From Pseudomonadota bacterium (GTDB lineage: Bacteria > Pseudomonadota > Alphaproteobacteria > Acetobacterales > Acetobacteraceae): a stretch of DNA of 64,000 nt. How positions within the stretch are numbered: the first letter of the stretch is position 1; each line of letters begins with the position of its first letter. The stretch is from NCBI GenBank assembly GCA_021808055.1, contig JAKBCH010000001.1, positions 38,046-102,045 on the forward strand, in the 5' to 3' direction. The notes under the pieces are model-generated. The model worked only from the letters and a program-made list of their open reading frames with translations, was not told where the DNA came from and made no database searches. Shown piece after piece: positions 35,792 through 44,864 of the stretch. The position numbers were made by a program, and so were the translations under genes.

Positions 35792-36838
35792 TTAATGATG
35801 CCTGTGCCTATGGTGCAGGTCTGGGTAATGCGCGTGGCGGTGAACCAGGCGCGGATGGTGGTGCCAATGTGAATGCGGCTCCCCTGGCGGCACGTTCTCT
35901 TCGTGCTCATGCTGGTGATGCTCGTCGTGCCGGTGGCGGTGCTCATGTTCCATTTCTTCATGAACATGGTCATGTTCGTGCCGCTCGGTCAGGTGCAGCC
36001 AGAGGCCGATGCCCATGAGCGCACCTGCAACCACAAGCTTGGCGGCTATGGGCTCGCCCAGCACGCCCACGGCAAGTGCTGCACCGATGAAGGGGGCGAG
36101 CGAGAAATAGGCGCTGGTGCGGGCGGTTCCCAGGTGGCGAAGCGCCAGCACGAACAAGGCGAGGCTTAAGCCATAGCCCAAAAAGCCAAGCAAGCCCGCC
36201 AGCAAAAGCATGCCAATGGGCGGAATGCTTGCCCCTGCGGCAATGGCCAGCGCTATGTTCACCGCACCGGCAACCAGCCCCTTTAACATGGCAATCTGCA
36301 CCGGGTCCGCCGAGGATAATTTCCGGGTAAGATTATTGTCGATACCCCAACACAGGCACGCCCCGGCGATGAGCACGGCACCAATATCCAGGCTGGCGCC
36401 GCCACGCCAGGAGAGCAGCGCAGCACCGGCCAGGATGCAGCAGGCTCCGAGAAGCAAAAATCGGTCCACGTTTTCCCGAAAGACGATCCAGGCGATGCCC
36501 ATGGTGGCCAGACCCTCGAGGTTAAGCAGCAGCGAAGCGCTGGTGGCGCTGCTATGGGCCAAGCCTTGCATGAGAAACAGCGGCCCACCAACCCCGCCCG
36601 CCAGAATAACTAAGCCAAGCCAGGGTAGATCCGCGCGCCGCAGCGGCGCCTCGGCCGATGAAAGGCGAAGAACGGCACGAAAACTGTGAATGACCGCGAG
36701 GCCGAAACCCGCGCCCAAATATAGAATACCCGCCATCATCCAAGGATTTATCGACCCCAGGAGAAGTTTGGCGAACGGGGTGCTGGCACCGAACAGAATA
36801 GCCGACAGCAGCGCAAGAGGAATACCGGTGCGAAACAT
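35792..36838 (-). CDS. DMT-superfamily (EamA) permease with histidine-rich tail
   Basis: 348 residues. Residues 1-280 form ten membrane helices as two EamA repeats. The last 65 residues are extremely His-rich: about 25 histidines, mixed with Glu, Asp and Arg (runs such as HEHDHVHEEMEHEHRHRH and HWHHHPRLVHRHAHY). The transporter part fits the drug/metabolite family, usually exporters; the tail strongly suggests binding of Ni, Co, Zn or Cu, as in RcnA/NreB-type metal exporters that have His-rich loops. Nearby is an Nramp-type transporter on the same strand. Function as a metal exporter is inference. Confidence 0.85.
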   Translation of the reverse strand: MFRTGIPLALLSAILFGASTPFAKLLLGSINPWMMAGILYLGAGFGLAVIHSFRAVLRLSSAEAPLRRADLPWLGLVILAGGVGGPLFLMQGLAHSSATSASLLLNLEGLATMGIAWIVFRENVDRFLLLGACCILAGAALLSWRGGASLDIGAVLIAGACLCWGIDNNLTRKLSSADPVQIAMLKGLVAGAVNIALAIAAGASIPPIGMLLLAGLLGFLGYGLSLALFVLALRHLGTARTSAYFSLAPFIGAALAVGVLGEPIAAKLVVAGALMGIGLWLHLTERHEHDHVHEEMEHEHRHRHDEHHQHEHEENVPPGEPHSHWHHHPRLVHRHAHYPDLHHRHRHH

Positions 36839-37005
36839 GAGGCCGGTTCTAGCCTTTCAAAATACGACTGTCGCCTGCTTAGCCTTGCTTGCGCTGTTTC
36901 TTGGCTCCGTTGCAGCCTTACCAATTCACCACAACCCACTGACGTGTTGATGACCGGAAGTTTTGGCAATGTTGGCGGGGGAAAACGCCAGATGACAATG
37001 CTGAG

Positions 37006-38250
37006 CTAAAACAGCCCAGCACCCGAAAGCCCGCCATAAACCCCAAGCCCGGCAGTGAGGACTGAAAGCAGGATGGTGAGGCCCGCATACCAACCGCGCA
37101 GCCGCACCTCGGCCGGCAGCGCCTTCAACCCTAGCATCACCAGAAAGCCAAGCACGATCGGCAGCAGCAGCGCGTTCATCACTTCTACAGCGATGTTCAG
37201 AATCACAAGATTAGGAACCACACCCACCAGCACCGCGCCGCAGATGAGGCAGGCCGCATAAACGCCGTAAAACCACTTGGCTCGGAAGGGATGATCCTCC
37301 AGCGATCGGCGGTAACCGGTCACCTCCCCTAACCCCCAGGCCAGCGCCAGGGACGCGACGATGGAGGCGACCAGCCCGGCGCCCAGCACCCCAACACCGA
37401 AAATCAGCCTGCCCATGGTCATACCGAGATACGGGATGAGTGCTGCGGTGATGTCTCCCACTGTGTTGAGGCTGGCGTTGGAGTTTTTCAGGCCGATCGT
37501 GGCCGCGGTTGCGATCAGCACCGCCGCCATCACCAACTGGGTGACAACTGAGCCAATGGCGGTATCCAGCCGGGCGTAGCGGAAATCCGCCGGGGAGAGT
37601 TTTTTATCCGCGATGGCGGATTGCTGGTAGAAAATCATCCAGGGCATGATGACCGCGCCGATATTGGCGGCAACGAGGTAGAGGTAATTCCGGTTGGCCA
37701 AAGCGGGTTGCAGCATCTGTGCCGCGATCTGGTGGCCATCTGGCTTCGAGACGAAGGCGATGATGAAGAAAACAAACTCGAACAGCCCAAGCGCGATGGC
37801 CACGCGCTCCACGCGGCGATAGGAGCCGGTGAACGCCACAACCAGTAGAAACAAAACAGCCAGGCTAAGCGTGGCGGCGCGCGGCACGCCGTATAATTCT
37901 CCCACCCCTGCCACGCCGGAAAATTCCGAGAGCAGCGCGCCCACCGTTGCCACAGCCAGCCCGCCGGCGGAAAGCCAGGCCCAGCCCTTGCCAAACGTGT
38001 CACGGATCAGCTCCCCATGGCCTTTGCCGGTGAAGATGCCCAGCCGCACGGTAAGCTCCTGCACCACATATAGGATGGGTATGAGCAGGAATTGCAGCAG
38101 CAACAGCCGGTAGCCCCAGGCCACGCCGGATTGCGAGGCGGTAATGATGCTGCCCACCTCGGTATCGGCCAGCATAACCACCAAACCCGGTCCGAACACC
38201 GCAAAAAAAGGTAAGGCGGCGCGGCGGGCGGAGAAGACGGGTAGAGACAA
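37006..38250 (-). CDS. Nramp-family divalent cation transporter, atypical helix 1
   Basis: 414 residues with about eleven membrane helices and the Nramp fold. Helix 6 retains the metal-contact Met in AVIMPWMIFYQQ (M202). Helix 1 reads FGPGLVVMLADTEVGSI: the canonical DPGN metal site is DTEV here, so the Asp (D29) is kept while the Asn is lost. That departs from Mn/Fe transporters (MntH) and recalls Nramp-related proteins with altered selectivity, for example for Mg2+. The AT-rich promoter upstream carries a Fur-like sequence, see 38269-38293. Confidence 0.85.
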   Translation of the reverse strand: MSLPVFSARRAALPFFAVFGPGLVVMLADTEVGSIITASQSGVAWGYRLLLLQFLLIPILYVVQELTVRLGIFTGKGHGELIRDTFGKGWAWLSAGGLAVATVGALLSEFSGVAGVGELYGVPRAATLSLAVLFLLVVAFTGSYRRVERVAIALGLFEFVFFIIAFVSKPDGHQIAAQMLQPALANRNYLYLVAANIGAVIMPWMIFYQQSAIADKKLSPADFRYARLDTAIGSVVTQLVMAAVLIATAATIGLKNSNASLNTVGDITAALIPYLGMTMGRLIFGVGVLGAGLVASIVASLALAWGLGEVTGYRRSLEDHPFRAKWFYGVYAACLICGAVLVGVVPNLVILNIAVEVMNALLLPIVLGFLVMLGLKALPAEVRLRGWYAGLTILLSVLTAGLGVYGGLSGAGLF

Positions 38251-38268
38251 AGCAAGTCCTGACGTAGT

Positions 38269-38293
38269 TGAGAATGAGAATTAGTCTTAATTA
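38269..38293 (-). promoter_or_regulatory. Candidate Fur/Mur-type operator before the Nramp gene
   Basis: An AT-rich stretch 19 bases before the Nramp start reads TGAGAATGAGAATTAGTC and continues into TTAATTA; AATTA (38279-38283) and TAATT (38288-38292) are an inverted repeat. Repeated GAGAAT/GAAT units resemble Fur and Mur boxes. The regulator is inferred only from the target gene type. Confidence 0.4.
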
Positions 38294-38497
38294 TACCCGT
38301 GGTTATGTCAAATCATCTCCGCTGTCAATCAAGCCGCTTGCCACCACCGACCCATTAACCGGAAGATTTTAGATCGAATCACGAGGTGATCTACTCTAGA
38401 ATCTGAATCCGTTCCTAAAACAACAAGATAGAGGGCGATGCAGACTTAAAGCCCGCCCACAAAGCAAGCGAACCTAACGTCATCGCGTTCTAGTACA

Positions 38498-38511
38498 TTG
38501 ATTATCATCAA
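38498..38511. promoter_or_regulatory. Inverted repeat in the APE promoter region
   Basis: TTGAT-TATC-ATCAA is a perfect 5-bp inverted repeat with a four-base centre, about 97 bases before the first APE gene, in AT-rich DNA. Possibly an operator for cluster control; no regulator gene is in the cluster. Confidence 0.35.
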
Positions 38512-38607
38512 AGTTTATCCACTAAAATAGACTGCGATCATGCATATGTTACCAGGACTACGGCGTTTTCACTTGGCCAGAGCGTAGTGCTCTCTTATGG
38601 AAGGTTC

Positions 38608-38886
38608 ATGACATCCACGACCCTACCCCAGTCTTCCGCGGAAGCAGAACTTGCCGGTTTGATCATCTCGACCTTGAACCTCGACACCACCGCGGACATT
38701 GATCCTGACGCATCACTCCATGGGGAAGGGCTGGGGCTTGATTCAATCGACATGCTGGAAATCTCGCTTGTGGTGGCGCAACGTTATGGTGTGAAGCTGC
38801 GCGCCGACGATGAGAATAATCAGAGCATCTTTAAATCTCTGCGAACCCTCTCAGCATATATAGAGGCACACCGAGTAACGGCATGA
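38608..38886 (+). CDS. Acyl carrier protein of the aryl-polyene cluster
   Basis: About 92 residues of the ACP fold. The phosphopantetheine serine is in GLGLDSIDMLEI, and an acidic helical surface surrounds it. It would carry the growing polyene chain and corresponds to ApeE/ApeF. APE clusters usually encode two ACPs; only this one is seen here. ATG at 38608, with an in-frame start at 38587 giving a seven-residue leader. The stop overlaps the next start by four bases, so the cluster begins as one operon. Confidence 0.88.
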   Translation: MTSTTLPQSSAEAELAGLIISTLNLDTTADIDPDASLHGEGLGLDSIDMLEISLVVAQRYGVKLRADDENNQSIFKSLRTLSAYIEAHRVTA

Positions 38887-39437
38887 TTCCGGCCAGGGCA
38901 CGTTCGCCATACGGCGCCATTCTGGTTATCCTGCTGGTGCCGCTGCTGTTCCATCTGGCGATTATGGCCAGTCGGCACATCCCCGTGGCACTCACGGCTG
39001 GGGGCTTGTTCAAACTTAGCTTTGTAACCGCCGCCGCGCTGATGCATTGGATGCTTTATGCAACCCTGCTTTCCAGCTTCGCGCTCACGCTGCGGCGCGG
39101 GCACACGCCGCTCATCACCGCCATGGCCTCTAAGCTGCACGGGCCTGATCTTCCCAGGGAGCTGATTATTTATACCCGCCGCGTGACCATCGCCTGGTCC
39201 TGCTTCTTCGCGGCACAACTTTCCACCTCGGTGCTGCTGTTCTGCTTCGCGCCGCTCACCGCCTGGTCGTTCTTTGTGAATGTGCTGGATATTCCGCTGG
39301 TGGTGGCCATGTACGCGGCCGAATATGCCGTGCGCATCCGGGTGTTGCGCGATCCGCCGCGCCACTCCTTCGCGACAATTTTCGAAATGGTAAGCGACTG
39401 CGCGAAGCACCGCGCCCCTGCCCCAAGCCTGGACTGA
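38883..39437 (+). CDS. Integral membrane protein of the APE cluster (COG4648-like)
   Basis: 184 residues with four or so hydrophobic helices (ILVILLVPLLFHLAIMA, LSFVTAAALMHWMLYATLL, ITIAWSCFFAAQL region, AWSFFVNVLDIPLVVAMY). Similar short membrane proteins follow the ACP genes in aryl-polyene clusters (ApeG position). Role unknown; it may anchor biosynthesis at the inner membrane. Overlaps the ACP gene by four bases. Confidence 0.7.
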   Translation: MIPARARSPYGAILVILLVPLLFHLAIMASRHIPVALTAGGLFKLSFVTAAALMHWMLYATLLSSFALTLRRGHTPLITAMASKLHGPDLPRELIIYTRRVTIAWSCFFAAQLSTSVLLFCFAPLTAWSFFVNVLDIPLVVAMYAAEYAVRIRVLRDPPRHSFATIFEMVSDCAKHRAPAPSLD

Positions 39438-39443
39438 CTGGCG

Positions 39444-40784
39444 ATGATGGACAGCACCGCCGCCGCTGGACGGCTTTACGAAGTGTTGAGCCACCGGAGT
39501 GAGGAAATTATTGCCTTCGGGCCGGGGGGGGGCATCACCGCCGCGCGCTTCCGGCGCGATGTGGCCGCATTGGCCGCCATGCTGCCGGAGGCCGGGTTTC
39601 TGGTGAACCTATGCGCCAACCGCTATCGCTTCATGGTGGGGTTCGCCGCCGCCCTGCTGCGCGGGCAGGTCAGCCTGATGCCCGCCGCCGCAACGCCGGC
39701 CATATTACAAGACCTGGCAAGGGATTATCCTGGCCTTTACGCGCTGACGGATGGCACCGCACCGGCGCTTACGCATTTCCCTTTCCCTGAAATTCTACCG
39801 GAAGCCGAGGAAGCAAACCTCACCATCCCTGGCACGCAACCCGCCGTGGTGCTGTTTACCTCTGGTTCCACCGGCAAGCCCAAACCCGTCACCAAAAGCT
39901 GGGCCGTGCTGATGCAAAGCGCGCGCACCGCCGGGGCGCGACTGGAGGCCGGGGCGATGCGCGGGGGCTGCATTATCGGCACCGTGCCGCACCAGCATTC
40001 CTATGGGCTGGAATCTGTCATCACCCTGGCCTGGCAGCATGGGCTGGCCGTGTTCACCGGCACACCGCTCTTCCCCGCCGATATACGGGCGGCGCTGCAA
40101 ACCGCCCCGCAACCGCGCCTGCTGGTGACAACGCCGGTGCATCTGCGCGCCCTCACCGCAGACCCAGGGGAAATGCCTGCACTGGCGATGCTGCTCTGCG
40201 CCACAGCGCCGCTGCCGCCTGCTTTAGCGGAGGCGGCGGAAGCTGTTTTCTACGCCCCGCTCGTGGAAATTTATGGCTGTACCGAAGCCGGGCAGATCGC
40301 CACTCGCCGCCCCACCCAGGAGAGCGACTGGCATTGCTTCGATGCCGTGCGGCTGCACCGCGACAATGCCGGCTGGTGGGCGCAAGGTGCCGCCGTGGAA
40401 GGTCTTGCCCCCGTGCAGGACGATATTGAGTTGATTGGCGATGCGCGTTTCCGGCTTGGCGGCCGCGTGGCGGATCTGGTGAACATCGCGGGCAAACGTA
40501 GCTCCCTTTCTTATCTCAACCACCAGCTTCTCGCTATTCCCGGCGTGAAGGACGGTACTTTCCTGATGGAAGAGGACGAAGCCCATGCTGTGCCTCGGCT
40601 GAAAGCCCTGGTCGTTGCGCCCGGCCTCACATCGGCGGAGATTCTGCTGGCTTTGCGCGCACGGTTGGACCCTGCCTTTCTGCCACGCCCGCTGGTGCTG
40701 CTGGAAAGCCTGCCACGCAATAGTCTCGGCAAGCTGCTGCGGGCGGATATGCTGGCCCTTGCCGCCCGGCGCGTGCCCGAATGA
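39444..40784 (+). CDS. AMP-dependent acyl/aryl-ACP ligase of the APE cluster
   Basis: 446 residues of the ANL family. The P-loop-like motif is LFTSGSTGKPKPVTKSW, the A5 region is EIYGCTEAGQIATR, and the C-terminal lysine site is LPRNSLGKLLRADML. It fits ApeH, which loads the aryl starter (for example 4-hydroxybenzoate or a cinnamate) onto the ACP. The specific acid is not readable. The stop overlaps the next ORF by four bases. Confidence 0.87.
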   Translation: MMDSTAAAGRLYEVLSHRSEEIIAFGPGGGITAARFRRDVAALAAMLPEAGFLVNLCANRYRFMVGFAAALLRGQVSLMPAAATPAILQDLARDYPGLYALTDGTAPALTHFPFPEILPEAEEANLTIPGTQPAVVLFTSGSTGKPKPVTKSWAVLMQSARTAGARLEAGAMRGGCIIGTVPHQHSYGLESVITLAWQHGLAVFTGTPLFPADIRAALQTAPQPRLLVTTPVHLRALTADPGEMPALAMLLCATAPLPPALAEAAEAVFYAPLVEIYGCTEAGQIATRRPTQESDWHCFDAVRLHRDNAGWWAQGAAVEGLAPVQDDIELIGDARFRLGGRVADLVNIAGKRSSLSYLNHQLLAIPGVKDGTFLMEEDEAHAVPRLKALVVAPGLTSAEILLALRARLDPAFLPRPLVLLESLPRNSLGKLLRADMLALAARRVPE

Positions 40785-41071
40785 GCCCGCAGATGCAGCC
40801 TCTTTGCATTCCGGCCACGCACCAAACGGCGGCGCTGCATTTTCCCAACCTGCCGATCGTGCCAGGCGCCCTGCTGCTGGATGAAATTGCCGCGCGCATC
40901 GCCGGGGCCGCGCCCGTGCGGTTCCTGACTGTGAAATTCATCGCGCCCATCCGCCATGGTGAAGCGCTGGAGCTGAGCTGGGAGGCAGACGACAAACTCA
41001 ACCGCTTCGCGCTGCGCCGCGTTGGCGAAACTGCGCTTTTGCTCACCGGCACGCTGGAGCTTTTGGCATGA
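40781..41071 (+). CDS. Small hotdog dehydratase of the APE cluster (ApeI-like)
   Basis: 96 residues with a hotdog fold and a FabZ-type catalytic segment ALHFPNLPIVPGALLL (H20). Short single-domain members like this correspond to ApeI, which dehydrates the 3-hydroxyacyl-ACP in each cycle together with ApeP. Coupled to its neighbours by four-base overlaps on both sides. Confidence 0.75.
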   Translation: MSPQMQPLCIPATHQTAALHFPNLPIVPGALLLDEIAARIAGAAPVRFLTVKFIAPIRHGEALELSWEADDKLNRFALRRVGETALLLTGTLELLA

Positions 41072-41979
41072 GCGGCCGGTCCAGCCCCGCTGGCGCGCAG
41101 GAATGGGCAGCGCGGCCTGAGCGCGGCTCGCTGACCAGCATCAAAATCGGTGTCTGGATCGCGTTGCGGCTGGGGCGGCGGCTGGCGCAGTTTTTTCTGT
41201 ATCCTGTTTGCCTCTATTTCTTGCTCTCCTCCCCGGCGGCACTTGCAGCCTCGCGCGACTATCTCGGCCGGGTGCTGGGGCGGCGCGCGGGCTGGCGGGA
41301 TTGTTACCGGCATTTCCTCACCTTTGGCTCCTGCGTGCTGGACCGCGTGTTTCTGCTGAACGAGCAGGATTATTGGTTCGATATCACTGTCACCGGGGAC
41401 GATTTGCTCCGGCAGATCGACCAGCAAGGCGGTGGTTGCCTGCTGTTCGGCGCGCATTTCGGCAGTTTTGAGGCTGCCCGCACCATCCGCCGCCGCTACC
41501 GGGAGCTGCCGGTGAGCCTGCTGATGTATGAGGAGAACGCCCAGAAAATCCGCGCCGCGCTGGGGGCCATCAACCCGCGCCTGGAAACCGAGGTGATCGG
41601 GCTGGGGCGGCTCGATTCACTCATCACCTTGGCGGAACGGCTGCGGGCGGGGCATTTCGTCGGCGTGCTGGCGGACCGCAACCCGGATGGGCGGGACATG
41701 GTGCGTCTGCCATTCCTTGGCGCTGAAGCCGCGTTTCCGCAGGGGCCGTTTAAAGTGGCGATGATGCTGGGGCGGCCCGTGGTGATGATGGCAGGCATTT
41801 ATCGTGGCAAGGGGCGCTATGAGGTACGCTTTGAGCTTCTGGCCCCGGCGCGGGAAAGCCGCCCCGCGGACCCGAAAGCCTGGATGGACGAGACCATGCG
41901 CCTTTATGTGGCAAAGCTTGAGGCCATGTGCCGGGAAGCCCCGTATAACTGGTTCAATTTCTACGCGTTCTGGGCTTAA
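41068..41979 (+). CDS. LpxL-like acyltransferase of the APE cluster
   Basis: 303 residues. The acyltransferase box is GAHFGSFEAAR (HX4E), followed by RNPDGRDMVRLPFLG and FPQGPFKVAMMLGRPV, which fit the lysophospholipid/LPS acyltransferase family. An N-terminal membrane helix is present (VWIALRLGRRLAQFFLYP region). In APE clusters such an enzyme is thought to attach the polyene to a lipid carrier or membrane anchor. Confidence 0.85.
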   Translation: MSGRSSPAGAQEWAARPERGSLTSIKIGVWIALRLGRRLAQFFLYPVCLYFLLSSPAALAASRDYLGRVLGRRAGWRDCYRHFLTFGSCVLDRVFLLNEQDYWFDITVTGDDLLRQIDQQGGGCLLFGAHFGSFEAARTIRRRYRELPVSLLMYEENAQKIRAALGAINPRLETEVIGLGRLDSLITLAERLRAGHFVGVLADRNPDGRDMVRLPFLGAEAAFPQGPFKVAMMLGRPVVMMAGIYRGKGRYEVRFELLAPARESRPADPKAWMDETMRLYVAKLEAMCREAPYNWFNFYAFWA

Positions 41980-41980
41980 A

Positions 41981-42553
41981 ATGCGTCGCTTCCTGGCCAT
42001 AGGCGGGCTTGTGCTGCTTTGCGCGCAAACCGCTCCCGGCTTCACCCTGCCGGAACTGATGGCGCAGTTGGCTGAGGTGCGGGCTGCTTCGGCCAGCTTC
42101 ACCGAAACCAAAACGCTGCCCCTGCTTACCACCAGTCTGCAAAGCAGCGGCACGCTGGATTACAAAGCCCCGGATTACGTGCGCAAAACCACAACCGCGC
42201 CCGCGCCGCAGAATTTTCTCCTGCAAAACGGCATTGTAACACTAACCATGAACGGCCAGACCCAGCATTTTACCTTAGCCCAGGCCCCGCAACTGGCCGG
42301 GCTGGTGGAGGGCGTGCGCGCCACACTGGCCGGAGACCTGCCCGCTTTGCAGCATTTTTACACGCTCTCGCTCAGCGGCGAGCCAGACCATTGGCAATTG
42401 CTGCTTCACCCGCGAGACCCGGCTTTGGCAAAAATGCTAGCCTGGATGAGCATAACCGGCAGCGGCGATACAATCACCGAGATAAGCAGCGCCGATGCCA
42501 AAGGCGGGACAACCAGAATGCAGGTGCGTGAGACCATCCAGAATGCGCCGTAA
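41981..42553 (+). CDS. LolA-like periplasmic carrier of the APE cluster
   Basis: About 190 residues with a signal peptide (MRRFLAIGGLVLLCAQTAPG) and a LolA-type half-barrel: SFTETKTLPLLTTSLQSSGTLDYKAP is typical of the outer-membrane lipoprotein carrier fold. Corresponds to ApeL and would shuttle a lipid-linked polyene to the outer membrane. Start ATG 41981 lies just one base after the preceding stop. It overlaps the exporter start by 11 bases. Confidence 0.82.
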   Translation: MRRFLAIGGLVLLCAQTAPGFTLPELMAQLAEVRAASASFTETKTLPLLTTSLQSSGTLDYKAPDYVRKTTTAPAPQNFLLQNGIVTLTMNGQTQHFTLAQAPQLAGLVEGVRATLAGDLPALQHFYTLSLSGEPDHWQLLLHPRDPALAKMLAWMSITGSGDTITEISSADAKGGTTRMQVRETIQNAP

Positions 42554-44864
42554 GCTCTGGCCTATGTGGCTATGGCTGGCGGGGCTGGCCTTCTGCGCCG
42601 CCCTTACCACGCGGGCGCATTACCGCACGGATATGGGAGATTTTCTACCCAAGGCGCACAGCCTGGGCCAGGCGGCGCTGGAGGCCCAGGTGAGCGGTGG
42701 TGGGGCCGCCAAGCTGCTATTGGTTGCCATCGACCACGCCCCCGCCCCGGCGCTGGAGGCGTTGAACAAGAGGCTCGCCAGCCTGCTGCGACAATCGCCG
42801 GATTTCGAGGCCGTGCTGAACGGGGATGATAGCGCCCTGGCCGAAACCCGGAATTTCGTCTGGAAAAACCGTTATCTGCTCAGCGCGAACACCACGCCGC
42901 AGACCTTCTCCGTGGCCGGGCTGCATACGGCACTGGAAAACGGGCTGGCGCTGCTGAACTCCGAGCTTGGCGGGGTGGCGGCACAGACCCTGCCCGCCGA
43001 CCCCACAAATGCCGCCCTCGGCCTCGCCCAGAGCCTTGGCGGCGAGGCAAACGGCCCCAGAACGGAAAACGGCGTCTGGGTATCACCAAACGGCCAGGCC
43101 ACGCTGCTGCTGTTGCGCACCACAGCGCCGGGGTTTGACCTGGATGCCCAGCAACATACGCAGGCGCTTCTGATGCAGGATTTCACCGCCGCGCGGGCTG
43201 CCACACCGGGTGCGGCGACCGCCCGGCTACGCATGACCGGCCCTGGCGTATTCGCGGTGCAAACACGGGACGTGACAAAGCGCGATGTCACGCGCCTGTC
43301 TCTGCTTGCCAGCGCCGGGGCGGTTTTGTTTCTGCTGCTGGCTTATCGTTCCCCGTTGGCGCTGGGGCTGGGGCTGCTGCCGGTTATCAGCGGTGCGCTG
43401 GCAGGCATTGCCGCCGTGTCGCTGGTTTTCGGGTTTGTCCATGCCATCACGCTGGGGTTTGGCATCACGCTGATTGGCGAGGCGCTGGATTATTCCGTCT
43501 ATCTTCTCACCCAGATCCAGCGAGAAGGCGGCGCCAGGGCAGCGATGGCGCGCATCTGGCCCATTTTGCGGCTGGGGGCTCTTACCTCCATCGCCGGGTT
43601 CGCGGCCATGCTGGGCTCCAGCTTCACCGGCTTCGCGCAGCTCGGGTTGTTTTCCATCGCCGGGCTGGTTGCGGCGGTTTTGGTGACGCGCTTTGTGCTG
43701 CCAGCGCTGGTGCCGGATGGATTTTTCGCCCCTGGGGCACTTGCCATTGGCGCGCTGCTGCGTTGGATACGCTGCCACCGGGGGCTGGCGCGGTTGGGGC
43801 TGGGCGGGTTGGCCGTGTTGGCGCTGCTCTCCCTGGCCCTGCATCGCGGTGGGTTCTGGCAGACGGATTTGCTTTCCTTAAGCCCGCTGCCGCCCGCAAC
43901 CCAGGCGCTGGATAAAACATTGCGCGGCGAGCTGGGCGTCACCACCCCCCAGTTTTTCCTGGCCTGGCGCGCGGGCGATGAGGAGCAGGCGCTCAGGATC
44001 AGCGAAACGCTGGAGCCTATTCTCTCGGGCCTGGCCGCCAAGGATGAGATTGGCAGCTTCAGCCTGCCCAGCCAGATTCTGCCCAGCATTGCCGCGCAGC
44101 AGGCACGCCGCGCAGCCCTGCCGGATGATGCCACTTTGCGCGCACGGTTAGCGGCGGCTTTGTCTGGCCTGCCTTATCAGGCGAACGCCTTCGCGCCTTT
44201 CTTTAAAGATGTTTCGGCCGCACGGGCGGCACCCTTGCTCACCGCCGCCAGCCTGCCCGCACCTCTGGCGCTAAAGCTGCAAGCCATGCTGGCCCAAACC
44301 AAAACCGGATGGATTGTGCTGGCACCACTCGGTACGGTGAACGGCCCCGCCGCGCTGCAAGCCGCGCTGCCCATTGGGGTAAAACTCGTGGACCTGAACC
44401 GCCAATCCATTTTGCTGTTGGGCCTTTTTGAGCATGAAGCCGAGGCGTTGGCCCTGGTTGGCAGCCTCGCCATTTTGGTCATCCTGGCGCTGTTCTTGCG
44501 CTCCTGGCGGCAGGTGGTGCGGGTGGCGCTGCCGCTGCTGGCCGCCGTGATGGTTTGCGCGGCGGCGCTGATTTTGGGAGGCGGCAAGCTTTCAATCTTC
44601 ATGGTGGCGGGGTTTCTGCTCATCATCGCCGTCGGCTCTAATTATTGCCTGTTTTTCACCAAAGCGGGTGAAGACAAGCAGGCGCGGGAGCGTGCCTTGG
44701 CCTCCATCATGCTCGCCAATCTCTGTACCGTGGCAGCTTACGGTGTGCTGTCGCTCTCCGCGATTCCGGTGCTGCACGATATCGGCGAGACAGTGACGCT
44801 GGGCACTTTTCTCTGCCTGCTTTATGGCGCGGCTTTCGCCAGCCATGCCGAAGAGCGCGCATGA
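42543..44864 (+). CDS. MMPL/RND-family exporter of the APE cluster
   Basis: About 773 residues with two sets of six membrane helices and two large periplasmic loops (about 30-225 and 400-600). The helix set after residue 250 has AYRSPLALGLGLLPVISGALAG and GITLIGEALDYSVYL; the second set has LRSWRQVVRVALPLLAAVM and FLLIIAVGSNYCLFFTK. This is the MMPL-like exporter found in APE clusters (ApeM). It probably moves the lipid-linked pigment across the inner membrane. Confidence 0.88.
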   Translation: MRRKLWPMWLWLAGLAFCAALTTRAHYRTDMGDFLPKAHSLGQAALEAQVSGGGAAKLLLVAIDHAPAPALEALNKRLASLLRQSPDFEAVLNGDDSALAETRNFVWKNRYLLSANTTPQTFSVAGLHTALENGLALLNSELGGVAAQTLPADPTNAALGLAQSLGGEANGPRTENGVWVSPNGQATLLLLRTTAPGFDLDAQQHTQALLMQDFTAARAATPGAATARLRMTGPGVFAVQTRDVTKRDVTRLSLLASAGAVLFLLLAYRSPLALGLGLLPVISGALAGIAAVSLVFGFVHAITLGFGITLIGEALDYSVYLLTQIQREGGARAAMARIWPILRLGALTSIAGFAAMLGSSFTGFAQLGLFSIAGLVAAVLVTRFVLPALVPDGFFAPGALAIGALLRWIRCHRGLARLGLGGLAVLALLSLALHRGGFWQTDLLSLSPLPPATQALDKTLRGELGVTTPQFFLAWRAGDEEQALRISETLEPILSGLAAKDEIGSFSLPSQILPSIAAQQARRAALPDDATLRARLAAALSGLPYQANAFAPFFKDVSAARAAPLLTAASLPAPLALKLQAMLAQTKTGWIVLAPLGTVNGPAALQAALPIGVKLVDLNRQSILLLGLFEHEAEALALVGSLAILVILALFLRSWRQVVRVALPLLAAVMVCAAALILGGGKLSIFMVAGFLLIIAVGSNYCLFFTKAGEDKQARERALASIMLANLCTVAAYGVLSLSAIPVLHDIGETVTLGTFLCLLYGAAFASHAEERA

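Larger units (their letters stand above)
38251..38607. other. 357-bp divergent regulatory region (Nramp gene / APE cluster)
   Basis: No gene is supported. The region is markedly AT-rich. It holds the Fur-like stretch at 38269-38293 on the Nramp side and the inverted repeat TTGAT/ATCAA at 38498-38511 on the aryl-polyene side. The first APE gene begins at 38608 with AAGGTT just before its ATG. Confidence 0.55.

Noticed and set aside
35568..35795. 75-residue open frame between minC and the DMT permease
   Set aside because: No family feature and no clear start signal; more likely promoter DNA.
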